From Morinoia aosen (taxonomy: Eukaryota; Arthropoda; Malacostraca; Amphipoda; Talitridae), in assembly GCA_030386875.1 (NCBI GenBank), contig CM059567.1, forward strand, positions 80,345,130 to 80,409,129: a stretch of DNA of 64,000 nucleotides, read 5' to 3'. The position numbers and the translations under genes are program-made. The notes beneath the pieces were generated by a model, which saw only the letters and a program-made list of their open reading frames with translations, was not told the origin of the DNA and ran no database searches. Below, in pieces: positions 10,770 through 23,708 of this stretch (the stretch's first letter is position 1; each line of letters begins with the position of its first letter).

Positions 10770-11740
10770 TTTTACCTTTTCCGTGTCTTCTTCGATGACA
10801 GGAATTTGGGTCAAATCTTCCGAGTGAATTCGATTTTTTCCGCGGGATTGTCCCGTGAGGTCATTTTTTTCAACACTTTAAATTCCTTGCTTGCCTGCAT
10901 TCGCGTACCCGCAGGTTGGAACCAAGCTCCTATTTTGATATTTGCGCAGTCCAAAGGTCACCATTCAATGGTCGCCTTTTCGTCGTCACGTTCTGGAAAA
11001 TCTTAGGCATTTAGATGGAATGAGCCCAATGATGTTCATCGATTGATCGCCCTTTCCGGAAGCACATCTGTCTAGTGAATGAATATTTTTGGCAATGATT
11101 GCGCAGGTTATCTCAGTTTGCGCCCTATGATGAGATCTTGGTGTTGGGCGCATCTTTTCCATGCGAGTGTACTCCGCTGAGTACATTCGTTGGTGATATT
11201 TTTCGATGGACGATTCACGTCGAGCCTCGGAAATTAGCTCTTCGACTGTTATGATGCGCATGCAAGAGTGACATCTGTGAGCAGCTGCCTGCTGTTCAAT
11301 GGTCTCAAGATTTTGGAAACTACAGCCCTCCGAAAGTGTTGTCATATGCGGGTGTGAACGTTTTATTGTTCACGGGAGTAGCGTGAGGCTGAGAGATGAA
11401 GCTCGGTTGTAGGTAACAGTTTTCCGAGCAAATCGATCGTGATCGTGAATTTCGATGAATGCATCGCACACTGATTGATTGAATGAACCATCGTGAGCTG
11501 GTGCGCAGGCTCCTGCTCAAAGTGAGCATTTGTTCCAATCCTGAGCTGTTTGACGACGTTCCCTGCAATTGGAAGGTGTGACTTTGTTTTTTTTCGCGCA
11601 ATTTAGGACGTGGACTACAATCGATAATACTGTTAGTTGAGCGTCGAGCATAGTGAAGCGGCGACATCATCGAGTATTGTTTTACTTGAAGATAAGTTGG
11701 TCAAATACGAATTCGTTCGTTCGACATGGCAATCTTCCTC

Positions 11741-11859
11741 GCCAACGGCCATACCACGTTGAATGCACCGCTTCTCGTCCGATCAGCGAAGTTAAGCAAC
11801 GTTGGGTCTGGTTAGTACTTGGATGGGTGACCGCCTGGGAACACCAGATGCTGTTGGCT
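11741..11859 (+). rRNA. 5S ribosomal RNA (unit 11, class E)
   Basis: Consensus gene, 5441 bases after unit 6. The spacer before it has catatgcgg where unit 6 has catttgcgg, a marker shared with units 16 and 43. Confidence 0.97.
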
Positions 11860-12828
11860 TTTTACCTTTTCCGCGTCTTCTTCGATGACAGGAATTTGGG
11901 TCAAATCTCCCGAGTGAATTCGATTTTTTCCGCGGGATTGTCCCGTGAGGTCATTTTTTCAACACTTTAGATTCCTTGCTTGCCTGCATTCGCGTACCCG
12001 CAGGTTGGAACCAAGCTCCTATTTTGATATTTGCACAGTCCAAAGGTCACCATTCAATGGTCGCCTTTTCTTCGTCACGTTCTGGAAAATCTTAGGCATC
12101 TAGATGGAATGAACCCGATGATGTTCATCGGTTGATCGCCCTTTCCGGAAGCACATCTGTCTAGTGAGTGAATATCTTTGGCAATGATTGCGCAGGTTAT
12201 CTCAGCTTGCGCCCTATGATGAGATCTTGGTGTTGGGCGCATCTTTTCCATGCGAGTGTACTCCGCTGAGTACATTCGGTGCTGATATTTTTCGATGAAC
12301 GATTCACGTCGAGCCTCGGAAATTAGCTCTTCGACTGTTATGATGCGCATGCAAGAGTGACATCTGTTAGCAGCTGCCTGCTGTTCAATGGTCTCAAGAT
12401 TTTGGAAACTATAGCCCTCCGAAAGTGTTGTCATTTGCGGCTGTGAACGTTCTTTTTGTTCACGGGAGTAGCGTGAGGCTGGGAGTTGAAGCTCAGTTGT
12501 AGGTAACAGTTTTCCGAGCAAATCGATCGTGATCCTGAATTTCGATGAATGCATCGCACACTAATGGAATGAATCATCGTGAGCTGGTGTGCAGGCTCCT
12601 GCTCAAAGTGAGCATTTGTTCCAATCCTGAGCTGTTTGATGACGTTCCCTGCAATTGAAAGGTGTGACTTTGTTTTTTTTTTCGCGCAATTTAGGACGTG
12701 GACTACAATCGATAATACTGTTAGTTGAGCGTCGAGCATAGTGAAGCGGCGACATCATCGAGTATTGTTTTACTTGAAGATAAGTTGGTCAAATACGAAT
12801 TCGTTCGTTCGACATGGCAATCTTCCTC

Positions 12829-12947
12829 GCCAACGGCCATACCACGTTGAATGCGCCGCTTCTCGTCCGATCAGCGAAGTTAAGCAACGTTGGGTCTGGT
12901 TAGTACTTGGATGGGTGACCGCCTGGGAACACCAGATGCTGTTGGCT
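12829..12947 (+). rRNA. 5S ribosomal RNA (unit 12, class A*, A27G)
   Basis: Carries A27G like unit 7, 5441 bases upstream. Confidence 0.96.
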
Positions 12948-13916
12948 TTTTACCTTTTCCGTGTCTTCTTCGATGACAGGAATTTGGGTCAAATCTTCCG
13001 AGTGAATTCGATTTTTTCCGCGGGATTGTCCCGTGAGGTCATTTTTTTCAACACTTTAAATTCCTTGCTTGCCTGCATTCGCGTACCCGCAGGTTGGAAC
13101 CAAGCTCCTATTTTGATATTTGCGCAGTCCAAAGGTCACCATTCAATGGTCGCCTTTTCGTCGTCACGTTCTGGAAAATCTTAGGCATTTAGATGGAATG
13201 AGCCCAATGATGTTCATCGATTGATCGCCCTTTCCGGAAGCACATCTGTCTAGTGAATGAATATTTTTGGCAATGATTGCGCAGGTTATCTCAGCTTGCG
13301 CCCTATGATGAGATCTTGGTGTTGGGCGCATCTTTTCCATGCGAGTGTACTCCGCTGAATACATTCGGTGCTGATATTTTTCGATGGACGATTCACGTCG
13401 AGCCTCGGAAATGAGCTCTTCGACTGTTATGATGCGCATGCAAGAGTGACAGCTGTGAGCAGCTGCCTGCTGTTCAATGGTCTCAAGATTTTGGAAACTA
13501 CAGCCCTCCGAAAGTGTAGTCATTTGCGGCTGTGAACGTTCTTTTTGTTTACGGGAATAGCGTGAGGCTGGGAGAAGAAGCTCAGTTGTAGGTAACAGTT
13601 TTCCGAGCAAATCGATCGTGATCGTGAATTTCGATGAATGCATCGCACACTGATTGAATGAATCATCGTGAGCTGGTGTGCAGGCTCCTGCTCAAAGTGA
13701 GCATTTGTTCCAATCCTGAGCTGTTTGACGACGTTCCCTGCAATTGAGAGGTGTGACTTTGTTTTTTTTTCGCGCAATTTAGGACGTGGACTACAATCGA
13801 TAATACTGTTAGTTGAGCGTCGAGCATAGTGAAGCGGCGACATCATCGAGTATTGTTTTACTTGAAGATAAGTTGGTCAAATACGAATTCGTTCGTTCGA
13901 CATGGCAATCTTCCTC

Positions 13917-14035
13917 GCCAACGGCCATACCACGTTGAATGCACCGCTTCTCGTCCGATCAGCGAAGTTAAGCAACGTTGGGTCTGGTTAGTACTTGGAT
14001 GGGTGACCGCCTGGGAACACCAGATGCTGTTGGCT
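13917..14035 (+). rRNA. 5S ribosomal RNA (unit 13, class B*)
   Basis: Consensus gene, 5441 bases after unit 8, with the same ttggtattt marker. Confidence 0.97.
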
Positions 14036-15005
14036 TTTTACCTTTTCCGTGTCTTCTTCGATGACAGGAATTTGGGTCAAATCTCCCGAGTGAATTCGAT
14101 TTTTTCCGCGGGATTGTCCCGTGAGGTCATTTTTTTCAACACTTTAAATTCCTTGCTTGCCTGCATTCGCGTACCCGCAGGTTGGAACCAAGCTCCTATT
14201 TTGGTATTTGCGCAGTCCAAAGGTCACCATTCAATGGTCGCCTTTTCGTCGTCACGTTCTGGAAAATCTTAGGCATTTAGATGGAATGAGCCCAATGATG
14301 TTCATCGATTGATCGCCCTTTTCGGAAGCACATCTGTCTAGTGAATGAATATTTTTGGCAATGATTGCGCAGGTTATCTCAGCTTGCGCCCTATGATGAG
14401 ATCTTGGTGTTGGGCGCATCTTTTCCATGCGAGTGTACTCCGCTGAATACATTCGGTGCTGATATTTTTCGATGGACGATTCACGTCGAGCCTCGGAAAT
14501 GAGCTCTTCGACTGTTATGATGCGCATGCAAGAGTGACAGCTGTGAGCAGCTGCCTGCTGTTCAATGGTCTCAAGATTTTGGAAACTACAGCCCTCCGAA
14601 AGTGTAGTCATTTGCGGCTGTGAACGTTCTTTTTGTTTACGGGAGTAGCGTGAGGCTGGGAGATGAAGCTCAGTTGTAGGTAACAGTTTTCCGAGCAAAT
14701 CGATCGTGATCGTGAATTTCGATGAATGCATCGCACACTGATTGAATGAATCATCGTGAGCTGGTGTGCAGGCTCCTGCTCAAAGTGAGCATTTGTTCCA
14801 ATCCTGAGCTGTTTGACGACGTTCCCTGCAATTGAAAGGTGTGACTTTGTTTTTTTTTTCGCGCAATTTAGGAGGTGGACTACAATCGATAATACTGTTA
14901 GTTGAGCGTCGAGCATAGTGAAGCGGCGACATCATCGAGTATTGTTTTACTTGAAGATAAGTTGGTCAAATACGAATTCGTTCGTTCGACATGGCAATCT
15001 TCCTC

Positions 15006-15124
15006 GCCAACGGCCATACCACGTTGAATGCACCGCTTCTCGTCCGATCAGCGAAGTTAAGCAACGTTGGGTCTGGTTAGTACTTGGATGGGTGACCGCC
15101 TGGGAACACCAGATGCTGTTGGCT
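15006..15124 (+). rRNA. 5S ribosomal RNA (unit 14, class C)
   Basis: Consensus gene, third C member of the 5441-bp repeat. Confidence 0.97.
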
Positions 15125-16091
15125 TTTTACCTTTTCCGTGTCTTCTTCGATGACAGGAATTTGGGTCAAATCTTCCGAGTGAATTCGATTTTTTCCGCGG
15201 GATTGTCCCGTGAGGTCATTTTTTCAACACTTTAGATTCCTTGCTTGCCTGCATTCGCGTACCCGCAGGTTGGAACCAAGCTCCTATTTTGATATTTGCA
15301 CAGTCCAAAGGTCACCATTCAATGGTCGCCTTTTCTTCGTCACGTTCTGGAAAATCTTAGGCATCTAGATGGAATGAACCCGATGATGTTCATCGGTTGA
15401 TCGCCCTTTCCGGAAGCACATCTGTCTAGTGAGTGAATATCTTTGGCAATGATTGCGCAGGTTATCTCAGCTTGCGCCCTATGATGAGATCTTGGTGTTG
15501 GGCGCATCTTTTCCATGCGAGTGTACTCCGCTGAGTACATTCGGTGCTGATATTTTTCGATGAACGATTCACGTCGAGCCTCGGAAATTAGCTCTTCGAC
15601 TGTTATGATGCGCATGCAAGAGTGACATCTGTGAGCAGCTGCCTGCTGTTCAATGGTCTCAAGATTTTGGAAACTATAGCCCTCCGAAAGTGTTGTCATT
15701 TGCGGCTGTGAACGTTCTTTTTGTTCACGGGAGTAGCGTGAGGCTGGGAGTTGAAGCTCAGTTGTAGGTAACAGTTTTCCGAGCAAATCGATCGTGATCC
15801 TGAATTTCGATGAATGCATCGCACACTAATGGAATGAATCATCGTGAGCTGGTGTGCAGGCTCCTGCTCAAAGTGAGCATTTGTTCCAATCCTGAGCTGT
15901 TTGACGACGTTCCCTGCAATTGAAAGGTGTGACTTTGTTTTTTTTCGCGCAATTTAGGACGTGGACTACAATCGATAATACTGTTAGTTGAGCGTCGAGC
16001 ATAGTGAAGCGGCGACATCATCGAGTATTGTTTTACTTGAAGATAAGTTGGTCAAATACGAATTCGTTCGTTCGACATGGCAATCTTCCTC

Positions 16092-16210
16092 GCCAACGGC
16101 CATACCACGTTGAATGCACCGCTTCTCGTCCGATCAGCGAAGTTAAGCAACGTTGGGTCTGGTTAGTACTTGGATGGGTGACCGCCTGGGAACACCAGAT
16201 GCTGTTGGCT
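16092..16210 (+). rRNA. 5S ribosomal RNA (unit 15, class D)
   Basis: Consensus gene, third D member of the 5441-bp repeat. Confidence 0.97.
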
Positions 16211-17181
16211 TTTTACCTTTTCCGTGTCTTCTTCGATGACAGGAATTTGGGTCAAATCTTCCGAGTGAATTCGATTTTTTCCGCGGGATTGTCCCGTGAG
16301 GTCATTTTTTTCAACACTTTAAATTCCTTGCTTGCCTGCATTCGCGTACCCGCAGGTTGGAACCAAGCTCCTATTTTGATATTTGCGCAGTCCAAAGGTC
16401 ACCATTCAATGGTCGCCTTTTCGTCGTCACGTTCTGGAAAATCTTAGGCATTTAGATGGAATGAGCCCAATGATGTTCATCGATTGATCGCCCTTTCCGG
16501 AAGCACATCTGTCTAGTGAATGAATATTTTTGGCAATGATTGCGCAGGTTATCTCAGTTTGCGCCCTATGATGAGATCTTGGTGTTGGGCGCATCTTTTC
16601 CATGCGAGTGTACTCCGCTGAGTACATTCGTTGGTGATATTTTTCGATGGACGATTCACGTCGAGCCTCGGAAATTAGCTCTTCGACTGTTATGATGCGC
16701 ATGCAAGAGTGACATCTGTGAGCAGCTGCCTGCTGTTCAATGGTCTCAAGATTTTGGAAACTACAGCCCTCCGAAAGTGTTGTCATATGCGGGTGTGAAC
16801 GTTTTATTGTTCACGGGAGTAGCGTGAGGCTGAGAGATGAAGCTCGGTTGTAGGTAACAGTTTTCCGAGCAAATCGATCGTGATCGTGAATTTCGATGAA
16901 TGCATCGCACACTGATTGATTGAATGAACCATCGTGAGCTGGTGCGCAGGCTCCTGCTCAAAGTGAGCATTTGTTCCAATCCTGAGCTGTTTGACGACGT
17001 TCCCTGCAATTGGAAGGTGTGACTTTGTTTTTTTTCGCGCAATTTAGGACGTGGACTACAATCGATAATACTGTTAGTTGAGCGTCGAGCATAGTGAAGC
17101 GGCGACATCATCGAGTATTGTTTTACTTGAAGATAAGTTGGTCAAATACGAATTCGTTCGTTCGACATGGCAATCTTCCTC

Positions 17182-17300
17182 GCCAACGGCCATACCACGT
17201 TGAATGCACCGCTTCTCGTCCGATCAGCGAAGTTAAGCAACGTTGGGTCTGGTTAGTACTTGGATGGGTGACCGCCTGGGAACACCAGATGCTGTTGGCT
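17182..17300 (+). rRNA. 5S ribosomal RNA (unit 16, class E)
   Basis: Consensus gene. The flank at 17331-17342 reads ggatttgggg where all other units have ggaatttggg, a private difference that could be a consensus error. Confidence 0.97.
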
Positions 17301-18272
17301 TTTTACCTTTTCCGCGTCTTCTTCGATGACAGGATTTGGGGTCAAATCTCCCGAGTGAATTCGATTTTTTCCGCGGGATTGTCCCGTGAGGTCATTTTTT
17401 CAACACTTTAGATTCCTTGCTTGCCTGCATTCGCGTACCCGCAGGTTGGAACCAAGCTCCTATTTTGATATTTGCACAGTCCAAAGGTCACCATTCAATG
17501 GTCGCCTTTTCTTCGTCACGTTCTGGAAAATCTTAGGCATCTAGATGGAATGAACCCGATGATGTTCATCGGTTGATCGCCCTTTCCGGAAGCACATCTG
17601 TCTAGTGAGTGAATATCTTTGGCAATGATTGCGCAGGTTATCTCAGCTTGCGCCCTATGATGAGATCTTGGTGTTGGGCGCATCTTTTCCATGCGAGTGT
17701 ACTCCGCTGAGTACATTCGGTGCTGATATTTTTCGATGAACGATTCACGTCGAGCCTCGGAAATTAGCTCTTCGACTGTTATGATGCGCATGCAAGAGTG
17801 ACATCTGTTAGCAGCTGCCTGCTGTTCAATGGTCTCAAGATTTTGGAAACTATAGCCCTCCGAAAGTGTTGTCATTTGCGGCTGTGAACGTTCTTTTTGT
17901 TCACGGGAGTAGCGTGAGGCTGGGAGTTGAAGCTCAGTTGTAGGTAACAGTTTTCCGAGCAAATCGATCGTGATCCTGAATTTCGATGAATGCATCGCAC
18001 ACTAATGGAATGAATCATCGTGAGCTGGTGTGCAGGCTCCTGCTCAAAGTGAGCATTTGTTCCAATCCTGAGCTGTTTGATGACGTTCCCTGCAATTGAA
18101 AGGTGTGACTTTGTTTTTTTTTTTCGCGCAATTTAGGACGTGGACTACAATCGATAATACTGTTAGTTGAGCGTCGAGCATAGTGAAGCGGCGACGATCA
18201 TCGAGTATTGTTTTTACTTGAAGATAAGTTGGTCAAATACGAATTCGTTCGTTCGACATGGCAATCTTCCTC

Positions 18273-18391
18273 GCCAACGGCCATACCACGTTGAATGCGC
18301 CGCTTCTCGTCCGATCAGCGAAGTTAAGCAACGTTGGGTCTGGTTAGTACTTGGATGGGTGACCGCCTGGGAACACCAGATGCTGTTGGCT
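18273..18391 (+). rRNA. 5S ribosomal RNA (unit 17, class A*, A27G)
   Basis: Carries A27G. The spacing of 1091 is the longest in the window. Single extra bases occur upstream in the T-run (18114-18124), at gacgatcatc (about 18195) and in ttttt (18211-18215). Confidence 0.96.
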
Positions 18392-19360
18392 TTTTACCTT
18401 TTCCGTGTCTTCTTCGATGACAGGAATTTGGGTCAAATCTTCCGAGTGAATTCGATTTTTTCCGCGGGATTGTCCCGTGAGGTCATTTTTTTCAACACTT
18501 TAAATTCCTTGCTTGCCTGCATTCGCGTACCCGCAGGTTGGAACCAAGCTCCTATTTTGATATTTGCGCAGTCCAAAGGTCACCATTCAATGGTCGCCTT
18601 TTCGTCGTCACGTTCTGGAAAATCTTAGGCATTTAGATGGAATGAGCCCAATGATGTTCATCGATTGATCGCCCTTTCCGGAAGCACATCTGTCTAGTGA
18701 ATGAATATTTTTGGCAATGATTGCGCAGGTTATCTCAGCTTGCGCCCTATGATGAGATCTTGGTGTTGGGCGCATCTTTTCCATGCGAGTGTACTCCGCT
18801 GAATACATTCGGTGCTGATATTTTTCGATGGACGATTCACGTCGAGCCTCGGAAATGAGCTCTTCGACTGTTATGATGCGCATGCAAGAGTGACAGCTGT
18901 GAGCAGCTGCCTGCTGTTCAATGGTCTCAAGATTTTGGAAACTACAGCCCTCCGAAAGTGTAGTCATTTGCGGCTGTGAACGTTCTTTTTGTTTACGGGA
19001 ATAGCGTGAGGCTGGGAGAAGAAGCTCAGTTGTAGGTAACAGTTTTCCGAGCAAATCGATCGTGATCGTGAATTTCGATGAATGCATCGCACACTGATTG
19101 AATGAATCATCGTGAGCTGGTGTGCAGGCTCCTGCTCAAAGTGAGCATTTGTTCCAATCCTGAGCTGTTTGACGACGTTCCCTGCAATTGAAAGGTGTGA
19201 CTTTGTTTTTTTTTCGCGCAATTTAGGACGTGGACTACAATCGATAATACTGTTAGTTGAGCGTCGAGCATAGTGAAGCGGCGACATCATCGAGTATTGT
19301 TTTACTTGAAGATAAGTTGGTCAAATACGAATTCGTTCGTTCGACATGGCAATCTTCCTC

Positions 19361-19479
19361 GCCAACGGCCATACCACGTTGAATGCACCGCTTCTCGTCC
19401 GATCAGCGAAGTTAAGCAACGTTGGGTCTGGTTAGTACTTGGATGGGTGACCGCCTGGGAACACCAGATGCTGTTGGCT
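19361..19479 (+). rRNA. 5S ribosomal RNA (unit 18, class B*)
   Basis: Consensus gene with ttggtattt. The spacer before it has gaaagg where units 8, 13, 40 and 45 have gagagg. Confidence 0.97.
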
Positions 19480-20449
19480 TTTTACCTTTTCCGTGTCTTC
19501 TTCGATGACAGGAATTTGGGTCAAATCTCCCGAGTGAATTCGATTTTTTCCGCGGGATTGTCCCGTGAGGTCATTTTTTTCAACACTTTAAATTCCTTGC
19601 TTGCCTGCATTCGCGTACCCGCAGGTTGGAACCAAGCTCCTATTTTGGTATTTGCGCAGTCCAAAGGTCACCATTCAATGGTCGCCTTTTCGTCGTCACG
19701 TTCTGGAAAATCTTAGGCATTTAGATGGAATGAGCCCAATGATGTTCATCGATTGATCGCCCTTTTCGGAAGCACATCTGTCTAGTGAATGAATATTTTT
19801 GGCAATGATTGCGCAGGTTATCTCAGCTTGCGCCCTATGATGAGATCTTGGTGTTGGGCGCATCTTTTCCATGCGAGTGTACTCCGCTGAATACATTCGG
19901 TGCTGATATTTTTCGATGGACGATTCACGTCGAGCCTCGGAAATGAGCTCTTCGACTGTTATGATGCGCATGCAAGAGTGACAGCTGTGAGCAGCTGCCT
20001 GCTGTTCAATGGTCTCAAGATTTTGGAAACTACAGCCCTCCGAAAGTGTAGTCATTTGCGGCTGTGAACGTTCTTTTTGTTTACGGGAGTAGCGTGAGGC
20101 TGGGAGATGAAGCTCAGTTGTAGGTAACAGTTTTCCGAGCAAATCGATCGTGATCGTGAATTTCGATGAATGCATCGCACACTGATTGAATGAATCATCG
20201 TGAGCTGGTGTGCAGGCTCCTGCTCAAAGTGAGCATTTGTTCCAATCCTGAGCTGTTTGACGACGTTCCCTGCAATTGAAAGGTGTGACTTTGTTTTTTT
20301 TTTCGCGCAATTTAGGAGGTGGACTACAATCGATAATACTGTTAGTTGAGCGTCGAGCATAGTGAAGCGGCGACATCATCGAGTATTGTTTTACTTGAAG
20401 ATAAGTTGGTCAAATACGAATTCGTTCGTTCGACATGGCAATCTTCCTC

Positions 20450-20568
20450 GCCAACGGCCATACCACGTTGAATGCACCGCTTCTCGTCCGATCAGCGAAG
20501 TTAAGCAACGTTGGGTCTGGTTAGTACTTGGATGGGTGACCGCCTGGGAACACCAGATGCTGTTGGCT
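20450..20568 (+). rRNA. 5S ribosomal RNA (unit 19, class X)
   Basis: Consensus gene. The upstream side is C-like (aggaggtgg) and the downstream side E-like (ccgcgtc), so the unit is a mosaic. Unit 46 has the same structure. Confidence 0.97.
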
Positions 20569-21535
20569 TTTTACCTTTTCCGCGTCTTCTTCGATGACAG
20601 GAATTTGGGTCAAATCTCCCGAGTGAATTCGATTTTTTCCGCGGGATTGTCCCGTGAGGTCATTTTTTCAACACTTTAGATTCCTTGCTTGCCTGCATTC
20701 GCGTACCCGCAGGTTGGAACCAAGCTCCTATTTTGATATTTGCACAGTCCAAAGGTCACCATTCAATGGTCGCCTTTTCTTCGTCACGTTCTGGAAAATC
20801 TTAGGCATCTAGATGGAATGAACCCGATGATGTTCATCGGTTGATCGCCCTTTCCGGAAGCACATCTGTCTAGTGAGTGAATATCTTTGGCAATGATTGC
20901 GCAGGTTATCTCAGCTTGCGCCCTATGATGAGATCTTGGTGTTGGGCGCATCTTTTCCATGCGAGTGTACTCCGCTGAATACATTCGGTGCTGATATTTT
21001 TCGATGGACGATTCACGTCGAGCCTCGGAAATGAGCTCTTCGACTGTTATGATGCGCATGCAAGAGTGACATCTGTGAGCAGCTGCCTGCTGTTCAATGG
21101 TCTCAAGATTTTGGAAACTATAGCCCTCCGAAAGTGTTGTCATTTGCGGCTGTGAACGTTCTTTTTGTTCACGGGAGTAGCGTGAGGCTGGGAGTTGAAG
21201 CTCAGTTGTAGGTAACAGTTTTCCGAGCAAATCGATCGTGATCCTGAATTTCGATGAATGCATCGCACACTAATGGAATGAATCATCGTGAGCTGGTGTG
21301 CAGGCTCCTGCTCAAAGTGAGCATTTGTTCCAATCCTGAGCTGTTTGACGACGTTCCCTGCAATTGGAAGGTGTGACTTTGTTTTTTTTCGCGCAATTTA
21401 GGACGTGGACTACAATCGATAATACTGTTAGTTGAGCGTCGAGCATAGTGAAGCGGCGACATCATCGAGTATTGTTTTACTTGAAGATAAGTTGGTCAAA
21501 TACGAATTCGTTCGTTCGACATGGCAATCTTCCTC

Positions 21536-21654
21536 GCCAACGGCCATACCACGTTGAATGCACCGCTTCTCGTCCGATCAGCGAAGTTAAGCAACGTTGG
21601 GTCTGGTTAGTACTTGGATGGGTGACCGCCTGGGAACACCAGATGCTGTTGGCT
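21536..21654 (+). rRNA. 5S ribosomal RNA (unit 20, class X)
   Basis: Consensus gene. The flank has ccgcgtc and a private cttcggtgac. The upstream spacer is a patchwork of A/C/D and B markers; it matches the spacer before unit 47 up to about 21366. Confidence 0.97.
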
Positions 21655-22622
21655 TTTTACCTTTTCCGCGTCTTCTTCGGTGACAGGAATTTGGGTCAAA
21701 TCTCCCGAGTGAATTCGATTTTTTCCGCGGGATTGTCCCGTGAGGTCATTTTTTCAACACTTTAGATTCCTTGCTTGCCTGCATTCGCGTACCCGCAGGT
21801 TGGAACCAAGCTCCTATTTTGATATTTGCACAGTCCAAAGGTCACCATTCAATGGTCGCCTTTTCTTCGTCACGTTCTGGAAAATCTTAGGCATCTAGAT
21901 GGAATGAACCCGATGATGTTCATCGGTTGATCGCCCTTTCCGGAAGCACATCTGTCTAGTGAGTGAATATCTTTGGCAATGATTGCGCAGGTTATCTCAG
22001 CTTGCGCCCTATGATGAGATCTTGGTGTTGGGCGCATCTTTTCCATGCGAGTGTACTCCGCTAAATACATTCGGTGCTGATATTTTTCGATGGACGATTC
22101 ACGTCGAGCCTCGGAAATGAGCTCTTCGACTGTTATGATGCGCATGCAAGAGTGACAGCTGTGAGCAGCTGCCTGCTGTTCAATGGTCTCAAGATTTTGA
22201 AAACTACAGCCCTCCGAAAGTGTAGTCATTTGCGGCTGTGAACGTTCTTTTTGTTTACGGGAGAAGCGTGAGGCTGGGAGATAAAGCTCAGTTGTAGGTA
22301 ACAGTTTTCCGAGCAAATCGATCGTGATCGTGAATTTCGATGAATGCATCGCACACTGATTGAATGAATCATCGTGAGCTGGTGTGCAGGCTCCTGCTCA
22401 AAGTGAGCATTTGTTCCAATCCTGAGCTGTTTGACGACGTTCCCTGCAATTGAAAGGTGTGACTTTGTTTTTTTTTCGCGCAATTTAGGACGTGGACTAC
22501 AATCGATAATACTGTTAGTTGAGCGTCGAGCATAGTGAAGCGGCGACATCATCGAGTATTGTTTTACTTGAAGATACGTTGGTCAAATACGAATTCGTTC
22601 GTTCGACATGGCAATCTTCCTC

Positions 22623-22741
22623 GCCAACGGCCATACCACGTTGAATGCACCGCTTCTCGTCCGATCAGCGAAGTTAAGCAACGTTGGGTCTGGTTAGTAC
22701 TTGGATGGGTGACCGCCTGGGAACACCAGATGCTGTTGGCT
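22623..22741 (+). rRNA. 5S ribosomal RNA (unit 21, class F)
   Basis: The gene body is consensus. The upstream spacer has aagatacgttgg in place of aagataagttgg. The terminator T-run is interrupted. Confidence 0.95.
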
Positions 22742-22752
22742 TCTTACCTTTT
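22741..22752 (+). terminator. Interrupted 5S terminator (unit 21)
   Basis: The usual T5 is TTCTT here. The next usable run is TTTT at 22749-22752, so the primary transcript may end a few bases later and need 3' trimming. Unit 30 has the same change. Confidence 0.6.
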
Positions 22753-23708
22753 CCGTGTCTTCTTCGATGACAGGAATTTGGGTCAAATCTCCCGAGTGAA
22801 TTCGATTTTTTCCGCGGGATTGTCCCGTGAGGTCATTTTTTCAACACTTTAGATTCCTTGCTTGCCTGCATTCGCGTACCCGCAGGTTGGAACCAAGCTC
22901 CTATTTTGATATTTGCACAGTCCAAAGGTCACCATTCAATGGTCGCCTTTTCTTCGTCACGTTCTGGAAAATCTTAAGCATCTAGATGGAATGAACCCGA
23001 TGATGTTCATCGGTTGATCGCCCTTTCCGGAAGCACATCTGTCTAGTGAATGAATATCTTTGGCAATGATTGCGCAGGTTATCTCAGCTTGCGCCCTATG
23101 ATGAGATCTTGGTGTTGGGCGCATCTTTTCCATGCGAGTGTACTCCGCTGAATACATTCGGTGCTGATATTTTTCGATGGACGATTCACGTCGAGCCTCG
23201 GAAATGAGCTCTTCGACTGTTATGATGCGCATGCAAGAGTGACAGCTGTGAGCAGCTGCCTGCTGTTCAATGGTCTCAAGATTTTGGAAACTACAGCCCT
23301 CCGAAAGTGTAGTCATTTGCGGCTGTGAACGTTCTTTTTGTTTACAGGAGAAGCGTGAGGCTGGGAGATGAAGCTCAGTTGTAGGTAACAGTTTTCCGAG
23401 CAAATCGATCGTGATCGTGAATTTCGATGAATGCATCGCACACTGATTGAATGAATCATCGTGAGCTGGTGTGCAGGCTCCTGCTCAAAGTGAGCATTTG
23501 TTCCAATCCAGATCTGTTGGACGACGTTCCCTCCAATTGGAAGGTGTGACTTTGTTTTTTTTCGCGCGATTTAGGACGTGGACTACAATCGATAATACTG
23601 TTAGTTGAGCGTCGAGCATAGTGAAGCGGCGACATCATCGAGTATTGTTTTACATGAAGATAAGTTGGTCAAATACGAATTCGTTCGATCGACATGACAA
23701 TCTTCGTC

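Larger units (their letters stand above)
3323..20582 (+). repeat. Five-unit higher-order repeat, period 5441 bp, left block
   Basis: Units in the order C-D-E-A*-B* recur every 5441 bp, about 3.2 times. The left limit is the ttgatattt/ttggtattt difference (3322 against 8763). The right limit is the ccgtgtc/ccgcgtc difference at 20583. Internal spacings repeat as 1086, 1090, 1088, 1088, 1089. The third copy carries 3 extra bases (18.1-18.2 kb). Confidence 0.92.

Noticed and set aside
20784-21263. Transposable element insertion explaining unit differences
   Set aside because: All unit lengths lie within 1086-1091 bp. No insertion, target-site duplication or terminal repeat is visible; the differences are substitutions and tiny indels.
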